From Bacteroidia bacterium (lineage in GTDB: Bacteria; Bacteroidota; Bacteroidia; UBA8524), in contig JALRIQ010000110.1 in NCBI GenBank assembly GCA_023277325.1, forward strand, positions 1 to 6,546: a stretch of 6,546 nucleotides of DNA. The letters run 5' to 3'. Positions 1 to 6,027 of this stretch are shown here, piece by piece; the stretch's first letter is position 1, and every line of letters begins with the position of its first letter. Made by a program: the position numbers and the translations under genes. The notes under the pieces are model-generated. The model was given only the letters and a program-made list of their open reading frames with translations. It was not told where the DNA came from and made no database searches.

Positions 1-112
1 AGTTGTCCACTGGCACTTCTCTAATAAGAGAAATTTCCAAATGAAATTTTTGTAAAGTTTCTTCAATAACTTTTTGGTACGTATTAAATTTCTTTTGATT
101 CCTTGTTCGAAA
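1..112 (-). other. AT-rich partial open frame of unknown function, cut off at a junction
   Basis: On the minus strand a frame is open from position 112 to the left edge of the window, about 37 codons, bounded on the right by a TAA at 115-113. It contains no ATG. The stretch from 100 to 2 reads like real protein: it is rich in Lys, Glu and Ile and includes YQKVIEETLQKFHLEISLIR, which would form an amphipathic helix. The plus strand has stops in all three frames here (22-24, 67-69 and 85-87 in the frame of the next gene). GC is 27% over bases 1-100, far below the rest of the window. If coding, the gene would run leftwards out of the window and would have lost its 5' end at about 100-112. I do not recognise a family, and a chance open frame in AT-rich DNA is possible. 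Confidence 0.3.
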
Positions 113-1272
113 TTACCGGAGTAGTTTACGGCACCAATACACGTACTTCTGGATATTCTTTCACTATCATCGATGGCACAGCAGGTATCAGCAATTTTGC
201 TCCTTCTTCTGCTTCTGACTTTGGTTATACCATTACCGAAGGGGATTCAATTTTAATGAGAGGTCGTCTTACCCACTTTAACGGATTGATCCAGCTTGAC
301 TTCCTTGATACCATCAAACTTTTGAAAGCCAATACACCTTTGAAAGACCCAATCATGGTAAACACGCTTGATGAAGCAACTGAAAACGAATTTGTGCGCA
401 TCAATAATGTTGCCTTCGTAACACCAACTCCAACCTGGTCTGTTAGCGGTTCAGGATCCAATTATACGGTTTACAATACGATTACGATGGACACCTTCCA
501 AATCCGTGTGCTACAAACCAGCGGATTAGCGAATGAGCCAGCACCTACCGGTCTATTTGATGTGATGGGTATTGGGGGTCAATTCGATGGATCTAATCCA
601 AGAAACTCAGGTTATCAATTGATGCCTCGTTATGCAACTGACGTATTTGTTGATGAGCTCGGAACATTTGATTTGATTAGCCCAGCGAATAACAGCACGG
701 TAAAATTAGAAGGCGACCCTACACAAACTGCAGAAATCGTTTGGAGTTCTTCAGCAGCTCTAAACGGCGGAACAGCACCTAACTATACCTTCTTGCTCGA
801 CCTTCCAACTGGCGACTTCAGTGCTCCATTGCTTAGCACTCCTGCTGGAACAGATACCATGATTTCTTTTACCTTCAAGCAATTGGCCGATGCATTCGGC
901 AGCAGCCTCCCAATTGGAGGCACATTGAGCTTGCAGTGGACGGTAAAAGCAGACAACGGAAATCAAGAAGAAATGGCACAAAGCACTTTCCTAATCACTT
1001 TTGAAAGAAGCATTTTGGATGGATTAGTAAACGTGGAGCAAATTGCACGCGTATTCCCTAACCCTGCCAACGGTGTTATTCATGTTCAAATGGAAGCTGC
1101 CGCAAACCAAATGAGCTTGATCGACATGACTGGTAAAGTAGTTTACACGAACAATCAGCCAGGTGCAAACCAAGAAATTGAGGTTTCTAACTTGAAAAAT
1201 GGCGTTTACGTTCTTCAAATCGAACAAAACGGCAAAATGTATCAAACCCGCGTAGTGGTAAGCAACCGCTAA
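103..1272 (+). CDS. T9SS-sorted secreted protein with OB-like and SusE-like domains, 5'-truncated
   Basis: This is the C-terminal part of a secreted multidomain protein. The first possible start is a TTG at 103, with in-frame stops just upstream (85-87). The product begins inside a beta-strand pattern (FEITGVVYG) and has no signal peptide, so the true 5' end is missing. Residues about 2-83 and 84-187 look like two OB-fold-like beta modules of a type common in Bacteroidota secreted proteins. Residues about 188-300 start with FDLISPANNSTV and resemble the Ig-like SusE-type domain. Residues about 315-389 are a type A T9SS sorting domain: VFPNPANG at 317-324, LIDMTGKVVY, LKNGVYVLQI, and a basic end. 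That domain would direct the full protein across the outer membrane through the Por system. No catalytic residues are visible. The remnant cannot be secreted as it stands. Domain names are from memory of family patterns; the sorting domain is the firmest call. Confidence 0.8.
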   Translation: MFEITGVVYGTNTRTSGYSFTIIDGTAGISNFAPSSASDFGYTITEGDSILMRGRLTHFNGLIQLDFLDTIKLLKANTPLKDPIMVNTLDEATENEFVRINNVAFVTPTPTWSVSGSGSNYTVYNTITMDTFQIRVLQTSGLANEPAPTGLFDVMGIGGQFDGSNPRNSGYQLMPRYATDVFVDELGTFDLISPANNSTVKLEGDPTQTAEIVWSSSAALNGGTAPNYTFLLDLPTGDFSAPLLSTPAGTDTMISFTFKQLADAFGSSLPIGGTLSLQWTVKADNGNQEEMAQSTFLITFERSILDGLVNVEQIARVFPNPANGVIHVQMEAAANQMSLIDMTGKVVYTNNQPGANQEIEVSNLKNGVYVLQIEQNGKMYQTRVVVSNR

Positions 1273-1293
1273 GCGATACCTACCTTTTTAAAC

Positions 1294-1325
1294 AGCCTCG
1301 GAATTACTGATTCCGGGGCTTTTTT
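1294..1325 (+). terminator. Rho-independent terminator of the T9SS cargo gene
   Basis: An 11-bp stem pairs AGCCTCGGAAT (1294-1304) with ATTCCGGGGCT (1310-1320), with one T-G wobble and a 5-base loop (1305-1309). A run of six T follows at 1320-1325. It lies 21 bases after the stop codon at 1270-1272, where a terminator is expected. Confidence 0.88.
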
Positions 1326-1369
1326 ATTGGACCTAAGCTAAGTCATTTTTTATCCCAGTAATACGGCCT

Positions 1370-1377
1370 TAAATTTG
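1370..1377 (+). promoter_or_regulatory. Bacteroidota-type -7 promoter box for the CoA-binding protein gene
   Basis: TAAATTTG at 1370-1377 matches the known Bacteroidota -7 consensus TAnnTTTG exactly. It sits 15 bases before the ATG at 1393, which would give a leader of only about ten bases. A T-rich stretch (1345-1351) lies at about the distance of the -33 element, but no clear TTG is present there. The box lies just after the upstream terminator, as an independent promoter should. Its presence also argues against the TTG at 1375 as the start, because that codon falls within the box. Confidence 0.5.
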
Positions 1378-1392
1378 TGTAAGCTATATCCG

Positions 1393-1752
1393 ATGAAGAA
1401 AACCTTAATCCTTGGAGCAAGTCCAAATCCTAGTCGATACGCCTACCGAGCAGCCCATGCTCTACTTCAGAATGACCATGAAATTGTGCCCATTGGGGTG
1501 AAGCGCGGTGAAGTATTCAATCACCCAATACAGCATGAATTCCCTAAGGATGAAGAAATCGATACCATCACCCTTTATGTGAACCCCAAACTTCAAGAGG
1601 CATATTATGAGGATATTCTGAATTTAAATCCCAAACGAATTATCTTCAACCCGGGAACAGAAAACGATGAGCTACGTGAATTGGCGGAAGAAAAAGGGAT
1701 TGAGACCGAATACGCCTGTACGCTTGTCATGCTTGGAACAGGACAATACTAA
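1393..1752 (+). CDS. CoA-binding domain protein (YccU-like, CoA_binding_2)
   Basis: This 119-residue protein is a single Rossmann-like CoA-binding domain of the small stand-alone family. The nucleotide-binding loop is LGASPNPSRYAY at residues 7-18. Strand patterns follow at EIVPIGVKRGEV (30-41) and ITLYV (59-63), and the conserved RIIFNPGTEN lies at 82-91. The C-terminal ACTLVMLGTG (108-117) is typical of the family and includes Cys109. It is expected to be a soluble cytosolic protein that binds CoA or an acyl-CoA; no reaction is known. The frame stays open to a TTG at 1375, but the ATG at 1393 gives the family's usual MKKTLILGA start, so it is preferred. No Shine-Dalgarno sequence is seen. 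The gene stands alone between a terminator and a convergent operon, and its TAA (1750-1752) overlaps the TAG of the neighbouring gene. Confidence 0.88.
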   Translation: MKKTLILGASPNPSRYAYRAAHALLQNDHEIVPIGVKRGEVFNHPIQHEFPKDEEIDTITLYVNPKLQEAYYEDILNLNPKRIIFNPGTENDELRELAEEKGIETEYACTLVMLGTGQY

Positions 1753-2327
1753 GCTGTAGCGCTTCGCGTATCCATCTTTTCCTGAAGAAGCAGGAAAACT
1801 GTTTTTACTTCTTTTATGAATTCAAACTGAACGGTACCGGCCGGTAAGGTAGCTTTTCCTTTGCCCATCGCATCTGGCAGAGTAATTCCTGATGGCGTCA
1901 ATAATACAGTACCACTTCCATCTGCTTTTTCCTTGAATTGGATATGCTGAATATCGTCGAAACGGTAAATATCTACGGAGGTATTCCAAACACCCGTGCG
2001 AACCAGGATGCGTTTTTCGGTGAGTGCGTAAAACGTATTTTTGCGAATCGCATTATCCATAAAAAAGCGCCCCACCACAAGGTAGAGTCCTACGAGAATA
2101 AAGGGAATTCCAAAAATTGGCATGATGGGAAATCCGTCGCTCATGTTCCAGGTAATGTATTCCCACATAAAGACGAAGCCACACCAAAAAATGCTAAATG
2201 GAATCAGGTATCGATCAGAGGGCTTCATTACGAAGCCTTGTTTGGGTTTCCCAACCCAAATTAGCGTCTCACCTTTTTTAAGGATATCATGAAAAACGCT
2301 TTGTGCCTCTCGCAGGTCTTGGAACAT
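1749..2327 (-). CDS. Membrane-anchored bacterial PH-domain protein
   Basis: This 192-residue membrane protein has an N-terminal cytosolic stretch with GETLIWVGKPKQG (19-31), then two hydrophobic helices at about 40-60 and 68-90. A C-terminal beta-rich domain carries YALTEKRILVRTG (100-112) and IYRFDDIQHIQF (120-131). The order of a short GKP motif, two helices and the Y-x-L-T-x-x-R-I pattern is that of bacterial PH-like (bPH) membrane proteins. The molecular role is unknown. The ATG at 2327 is the only good start. It lies 9 bases after the stop of the lipocalin gene, so it is probably the last gene of the operon. Its stop codon TAG (1751-1749) overlaps that of the convergent CoA-binding gene. 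No terminator is evident for the minus strand beyond it, so transcripts may continue antisense into that neighbour. Confidence 0.72.
   Translation of the reverse strand: MFQDLREAQSVFHDILKKGETLIWVGKPKQGFVMKPSDRYLIPFSIFWCGFVFMWEYITWNMSDGFPIMPIFGIPFILVGLYLVVGRFFMDNAIRKNTFYALTEKRILVRTGVWNTSVDIYRFDDIQHIQFKEKADGSGTVLLTPSGITLPDAMGKGKATLPAGTVQFEFIKEVKTVFLLLQEKMDTRSATA
1777..1806 (+). terminator. Possible weak terminator for the CoA-binding gene, inside the convergent gene
   Basis: A perfect 8-bp inverted repeat, TTTTCCTG (1777-1784) with CAGGAAAA (1791-1798) around a 6-base loop, is followed after three bases by TTTTT at 1802-1806. It starts 25 bases after the CoA-binding gene stop and lies within the 3' coding end of the minus-strand PH-domain gene. 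The stem is AT-rich and would be weak, and the repeat could be chance within codons for LLLQEK. Confidence 0.35.
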
Positions 2328-2336
2328 GGCCCAAAT

Positions 2337-2906
2337 TTATTCTTCTTTTGGCATTTCGCAGGATTGATCCATTTTTTCCACTTTGTCGACAGGGAAACCA
2401 TGAGACTTTGCTTTTTCTAAAAGCTGGGTATAGATGACTTCTGGAATCTGCGGCGTGCGACTCAAAATCCATAAATAGTCGCGACCAGGGTTTCCTACCA
2501 AGGAGTAAGAATAATCGTCAGCAAGGTCTATCACATAATAATCGCCAGCAAAAGGCCAGAAGAATGTCACTTTAAGTCTACCAGGATAGGCTTTATCAGG
2601 TACTTTGGCTTTACCTGTAATTTCCTTCCAAGCCCCATCACTCAACTTTTTACCCGAATTTATCACTTCAATTTTCCCATTGGCCAGTGGTGTATATTTC
2701 GCCTTCACACAGGTCAAGCCCCTTTCAAAGGAGTTGGGTAGTTTGGCTATTTCATACCAGGTACCGGCATATTTCTCAATATCCAAATTGGTAACAGTGG
2801 CTAAATCCTTTTTGCTATCACATGAAAATAGAAACATAAGAATGGATAAGATAAAAATGCGTGGCATGGCTGTCAAATAAGGGTATCTATTCATCATTTG
2901 GGTCAT
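2337..2906 (-). CDS. blc: Lipocalin family lipoprotein, Blc-like
   Basis: This bacterial lipocalin closely resembles Escherichia coli Blc, an outer-membrane lipoprotein that binds fatty acids or lysophospholipids. The lipobox is LFSC with Cys29. The lipocalin signature GTWYEIAKLPNSFERGL starts at 48. Strands follow at KYTPLANGKIEVINSG, LKVTFFWPFAGDYYVIDL (111-128) and SYSLVGNPGRDYLWILSRTP (133-152), the last being the family's third conserved region. Length is normal. Cys66 and Cys183 could form a disulfide. The start is uncertain: the ATG at 2906 lies 4 bases after the upstream stop and gives an unusually long n-region, whereas the ATG at 2867 gives a standard 16-residue signal (MPRIFILSILMFLFSC). 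ATGs at 2897 and 2894 are also possible. The ligand is not predictable. The gene sits in the minus-strand operon, between the DGDGDLG lipoprotein and the PH-domain gene. Confidence 0.9.
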   Translation of the reverse strand: MTQMMNRYPYLTAMPRIFILSILMFLFSCDSKKDLATVTNLDIEKYAGTWYEIAKLPNSFERGLTCVKAKYTPLANGKIEVINSGKKLSDGAWKEITGKAKVPDKAYPGRLKVTFFWPFAGDYYVIDLADDYSYSLVGNPGRDYLWILSRTPQIPEVIYTQLLEKAKSHGFPVDKVEKMDQSCEMPKEE

Positions 2907-2910
2907 TATC

Positions 2911-3348
2911 TTATTTAATTACCTGCAATGGTCCTATTACCAGCGTATTGCTGCGGTTTCCTGCTCGATCGGTAACCCAAATCCGGTAATAGACAGATTC
3001 CTTCTCTGAATTTCTGGTAAGCACCGTATTGGCAATGGCCATATTTAATTGACCCTGAATCCCAACAGAAGCTCCTCCTGGAACCAATTCCGCAATACGG
3101 TATTCATAAGTTAAGTTAATGCGATGATCTTGAATGAACAAGTTTTTAGCCAAGGGATCCGTATCTCCCAAATCTCCATCCCCATCCTTGTAGGCGATTG
3201 AAAAATAGATGGAATCTTCATAAGCCTTTATTATTTGAGGCCCTACATTGAGAAGCGTTATCTCCGGAACTTCGCTCAGGGGTTCTTCCTTTTTACAGCC
3301 GAAAAAGAAGAGTCCGATACAGAAAATTAATAGTGCCGCCTTGCTCAT
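2911..3348 (-). CDS. Small lipoprotein with DGDGDLG motif, function unknown
   Basis: This 145-residue lipoprotein has a short hydrophobic signal ending in the lipobox FFGC (Cys18). CKKEE follows; a charged Lys/Glu start after the cysteine is compatible with surface-exposed Bacteroidota lipoproteins, though that is inference. The rest is beta-rich. YKDGDGDLGDTD at 53-64 is an Asp/Gly loop of the kind that can bind calcium and recurs in Bacteroidota lipoproteins of unknown role. The C-terminal strands YYRIWVTDRAGNRSNTLVIG (120-139) look like an Ig- or fibronectin-type fold. The ATG (3348-3346) overlaps the TGA of the upstream cytochrome-like lipoprotein gene in an ATGA quartet, so the two are probably translated together. 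The beta-rich tail of that protein ends similarly (FSFIVK against LQVIK), which hints at a shared assembly. I do not assign a function. Confidence 0.75.
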   Translation of the reverse strand: MSKAALLIFCIGLFFFGCKKEEPLSEVPEITLLNVGPQIIKAYEDSIYFSIAYKDGDGDLGDTDPLAKNLFIQDHRINLTYEYRIAELVPGGASVGIQGQLNMAIANTVLTRNSEKESVYYRIWVTDRAGNRSNTLVIGPLQVIK

Positions 3349-4238
3349 TTTACGATGAATGAAAAATAGTCTTTGTAATAGTTGCTGCTGGTATTTGTCG
3401 GAAATTCGCTGGGCGAATTATGGTGTTCATCCTGGCAATAGAAGCGGAAATAAACCGTCTTATTCAACTGAAAATCAAATGAATTAAGTGAGACAATTGC
3501 ATATTGATTCAGCCATACGGTAGCTGGCTTACTCACTGCATTGCTAAAATCGTCTTTGGAATAGGAAAATTGAAAATGCATGTTTTTCAAATTCGCCACT
3601 TCGGTGCTATCATCCACAACCTGTACTCCGAGGTTGAAAGAAATTCCTGGAGGAACAATAAAGGCCGCAGGGAATCGTCCATCATAACTCGTATCAATGC
3701 GTATATTTCCTGCATCCAAGGCAAAACGTGATTTTACTTGCGGCTGGAGATTTGGAAAGACTGCGGAGTTTCCATTCATATCCGGACAACCTGCATTGAT
3801 CCAATCTTTGATATGCTGCATTTCTGTATCGTTCAAGGGTTTTGCATACAAAGGCATTCTACCCAGCACAGGATCTTCCGTGATTAACCGTTCGATTAGC
3901 CACGAATTATCCACGTCGTAAGGAATGACACGGTATACAAAACTCTCTTGTAGGTTATTCTTTACGACCTTGTGATAAACCAAATTGCTGTACGCGCTTT
4001 CTATGCTTCTGAAATCAGGCTCAAAACTCCCATCATGACAAAGCGGTACAGCACATTTAACTGAAAAGATCTGCTTATGCAATCCGGTAAACGAACTTGG
4101 ATTCAAGCTGTCCTTATTCGTATCTCCTTTGCTATTTCCAGCATTGGCAAAGGGATTGGGCGCATCATCGGGTATCTCCTTATAACAGGAAACCAAGGCC
4201 AAAAGGCAGCCAAAAAGAATGAATCCTATTTTTTTCAT
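3345..4238 (-). CDS. Lipoprotein with cytochrome c-like CX4CH domain and beta-rich tail
   Basis: This 297-residue lipoprotein has the lipobox LVSC with Cys18. After a low-complexity Asp/Asn/Ser linker (20-50), residues about 51-155 look like a small cytochrome c domain. FSVKCAVPLCHDGSFEPDF at 58-76 carries C62-x4-C67-H68, a CX4CH variant of the usual CXXCH heme site. LGRMPLYAKPL (125-135) offers Met128 as possible distal ligand, and EMQHIKDWINAGCP (139-152) matches the C-terminal helix of cytochrome c. Residues about 165-297 are beta-rich with no recognised active site. Known relatives in Bacteroidota have similar C-A-x-x-G-C-H-D motifs; heme attachment here is inferred, not shown. The start ATG (4238-4236) overlaps the DUF1501 stop as ATGA and has a strong AGAGGAGG sequence upstream. 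Likely an envelope protein working with the DUF1501 protein. Confidence 0.8.
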   Translation of the reverse strand: MKKIGFILFGCLLALVSCYKEIPDDAPNPFANAGNSKGDTNKDSLNPSSFTGLHKQIFSVKCAVPLCHDGSFEPDFRSIESAYSNLVYHKVVKNNLQESFVYRVIPYDVDNSWLIERLITEDPVLGRMPLYAKPLNDTEMQHIKDWINAGCPDMNGNSAVFPNLQPQVKSRFALDAGNIRIDTSYDGRFPAAFIVPPGISFNLGVQVVDDSTEVANLKNMHFQFSYSKDDFSNAVSKPATVWLNQYAIVSLNSFDFQLNKTVYFRFYCQDEHHNSPSEFPTNTSSNYYKDYFSFIVK

Positions 4239-5539
4239 ATAAAGGCCTCCTCTAAAACTTTTCCAGGCAGACTCACACCCAACTCCTTATCGAAGCCTAG
4301 GATATTGGCTATGGTTGGCACGATATCAATACTTTCACCGTATACCTGGTTTACCTCGTAATTACTTTGCACAACCCCAGGAGGGCCGATCATTAAACAG
4401 AATAACTCACGCGACATCGCATCGTTTGTGGTATGATCCAAACCTCCTCTTCCGTTGGCGTCGAGAACGGTGTTTGGCGAGCCGTTTCGTCCTATTTCGG
4501 GAGCAACAATCATGACGGTATCGTTAGCCAATCCAGGCGTATTTTGAATGGTGTTCCACAGGTGATTTACTGCCCAATCTGCCCTTTGCAAAGCATCACA
4601 GTAGCCGGTAAAGTTGGCATGACAAGTATCTACGCCGAACATGTTCACCACAAGAAGTTCCGGCTGAAAGTTTTGCAACACCTTTTCGGTATAAAAAATA
4701 TTACGCATATCCCCATTCATGTATTGCGCCCCAATTCCCCAAGGGTCAGCATGCTGACCAGCAGCATATTGCTTGTACATGTTATCCATAAAAGACAGCA
4801 TCTTCGCCCTATCTTCGTCGCTATTGCTAATTCCAGAATTTAAGGATGAACCTGCTGCATTAAAACCTCCATTGAGAAACGCGTTCATTTTCTCTAAGCC
4901 TAAGCGTTTATCGACATCATGCTGCAAGGGGTTTCCAAAGGTATTTCGCCCTGAATTGTTGAATAAGGAATTGGGTGATAACTGATTTGCCCCATAAGCC
5001 GGACCGTATCCAGGGTAATTCGAATAATTTAAAATAGGGTAAAGGTCATTGGTATGGGAAATCCACCACGCATTCATGGCCGATTTATCCGGTGAACTAT
5101 GCTTGCGGTATAATTCGAAAATAGTTGGGTTGGAAGGCCGTTCTAATAAACTCAGGCTATTGTCGGTGTATTGTCCGGTTAATGCCGTTGTGTGTCCGTT
5201 ATAATGACCCGATGGTCCGCTCTGATAGCGAAACTGTTTAAAGAGTGTTCCCGAATTTTGCAAAGGAGCGATTAATGGCGCTGGCAGTTTAGCAATGGAA
5301 TTGGCTATATCTGGAGAAATAGCTTCTGTACCTCTTAAAAGTCCCCGCATGAGATTCCCCTCTCCTTTTTGCACCGATTCCAGGTTTCTGATTCCACCGG
5401 CAAAAAGACAAAACACCACGTGATTTGCCTTACGGCTGCCACTTGCACCAAACAAGCGACCTGTAGGAAGTATATACGGCATCCCGATGATACCAGCTGC
5501 GGTTAGCGCAGTTTGCTTTACAAAATCTCTTCTTTTCAT
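4235..5539 (-). CDS. DUF1501 family protein, alkaline phosphatase/sulfatase fold, Tat-like signal
   Basis: This 434-residue exported protein of the DUF1501 family belongs to the alkaline phosphatase superfamily by fold. MKRRDFVKQTALTAAG is a twin-arginine-type signal (RRDFVK at 3-8), suggesting export in folded form. Family landmarks are FCLFAGG (43-49), SGHYNGHTTALTGQYTDN (110-127), VDTCHANF (303-310), APEIGRNGSPN (346-356), GGLDHTTNDA (365-374) and ESIDIVPTIANILGF (402-416). Candidate metal ligands are D304, H307, E348, D368 and H369. The loop after the first GG reads IRNLESVQKGEG rather than the Asp-rich DTFDPKP-like sequence I recall for many members, so activity may differ or be lost. 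The ATG at 5539 lies 8 bases after the preceding stop, and its TGA overlaps the cytochrome-like gene. In planctomycetes DUF1501 genes pair with cytochrome-containing PSCyt1/DUF1553 genes. Substrate is unknown. Confidence 0.88.
   Translation of the reverse strand: MKRRDFVKQTALTAAGIIGMPYILPTGRLFGASGSRKANHVVFCLFAGGIRNLESVQKGEGNLMRGLLRGTEAISPDIANSIAKLPAPLIAPLQNSGTLFKQFRYQSGPSGHYNGHTTALTGQYTDNSLSLLERPSNPTIFELYRKHSSPDKSAMNAWWISHTNDLYPILNYSNYPGYGPAYGANQLSPNSLFNNSGRNTFGNPLQHDVDKRLGLEKMNAFLNGGFNAAGSSLNSGISNSDEDRAKMLSFMDNMYKQYAAGQHADPWGIGAQYMNGDMRNIFYTEKVLQNFQPELLVVNMFGVDTCHANFTGYCDALQRADWAVNHLWNTIQNTPGLANDTVMIVAPEIGRNGSPNTVLDANGRGGLDHTTNDAMSRELFCLMIGPPGVVQSNYEVNQVYGESIDIVPTIANILGFDKELGVSLPGKVLEEAFI
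4246..4253 (-). promoter_or_regulatory. Strong Shine-Dalgarno sequence for the cytochrome-like lipoprotein
   Basis: On the minus strand AGAGGAGG (4253-4246) lies 7 bases before the ATG at 4238. It also encodes Glu-Glu near the DUF1501 C-terminus. It is unusual because the other starts in this operon have weak or no such sequence, as is normal in Bacteroidota. Confidence 0.5.
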
Positions 5540-5547
5540 AGCCCTGC

Positions 5548-6027
5548 TTAATAGTGCCTGTATTCTTCTGCCCGCATCAGCGCATAGTAGATATCCTCAG
5601 GCAAAAATTGATTGTTCTCATTTATTAGGTTCGCAAAAAACCAGGTTTCCATCTCCGTAGGTTCACGCACCAAAAAGCGTTCGAAACTTGCCTGAATAAA
5701 AGCTTCAGGGTCTGCCTGCATGGTAGCCTGATCGATTTTTACGATACCAGGTTTAACCAGGAGGTTACGAAGAATCAAGTCGATAATTAAAGTTTTATCG
5801 CCTACGGCTTTGTACCCTGACAAGAGGGAATTGAGCTCTGAAGTGCTTATTTGTTTCCCAAATAAATCGGAATAAGCAATGGAAATGAACTGCAAGTCCG
5901 ATTTCAAATTCCCTTTCTCGCCGCTTTGGCGCACATTGACTGGTGCAATGTCATATACATTGCTAATTTCCTTCTTGCATGAAGCAAAAAGTCCGATTAA
6001 AACCAGGTATAACAGGAGCTTTTTCAT
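5548..6027 (-). CDS. Small lipoprotein with two DUF4214/PSD1-like helical repeats
   Basis: This 159-residue lipoprotein has the signal MKKLLLYLVLIGLFASC, with lipidated Cys17 followed by KKE. After a linker (20-43) the protein is helical and made of two copies of one module: residues 47-95 (FISIAYSDLFGKQISTSEL) and 110-157 (FIQASFERFLVREPTEMET, ending ALMRAEEYRHY). The two copies align without a gap from the first Phe to the conserved Glu (64 and 127). The second copy resembles DUF4214 and the R-x-P-T-x-x-E helices of DUF1549/DUF1553 proteins; this similarity is by eye. The ATG (6027-6025) overlaps the TGA of the upstream gene, which carries the same module. The DUF1501 gene starts 8 bases after this stop. 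Likely a scaffold or partner protein anchored in the envelope; no enzyme motif is visible. Confidence 0.75.
   Translation of the reverse strand: MKKLLLYLVLIGLFASCKKEISNVYDIAPVNVRQSGEKGNLKSDLQFISIAYSDLFGKQISTSELNSLLSGYKAVGDKTLIIDLILRNLLVKPGIVKIDQATMQADPEAFIQASFERFLVREPTEMETWFFANLINENNQFLPEDIYYALMRAEEYRHY
5557..5889 (-). repeat. Tandem protein-level helical modules in the small lipoprotein gene
   Basis: Two modules, at 5889-5743 and 5700-5557, encode the pattern aromatic/Ile-x3-aromatic-x2-[FL]-[FL]-x-[RK]-x-[PI]-[ST]-x2-E. The second ends in EEY. The DNA itself is diverged, so this is an old duplication visible only in protein. Confidence 0.55.

Noticed and set aside
1375..1392. Upstream TTG start adding six residues to the CoA-binding protein
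   Set aside because: The TTG lies within the putative promoter box, and the added residues do not fit the family's usual MKKTLILGA start.
1938..2264. Plus-strand open frame opposite the PH-domain gene
   Set aside because: It is a shadow of a recognisable membrane protein gene, and its product has no family pattern or signal.
2332..2339. TAAATTTG on the minus strand just before the PH-domain gene, as an internal promoter
   Set aside because: It matches the -7 consensus, but its TAA is the stop codon of the lipocalin gene, only four bases separate it from the ATG, and no -33 element is visible. A chance match is more likely.
4433..4843. Long plus-strand open frame opposite the DUF1501 gene
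   Set aside because: The opposite strand carries well conserved DUF1501 motifs across the same bases; the plus-strand product has no recognisable pattern.
4936..4943. TACCTTTG on the minus strand inside the DUF1501 gene as a promoter box
   Set aside because: It lies in the middle of a coding region far from any start, with nothing else to support it.
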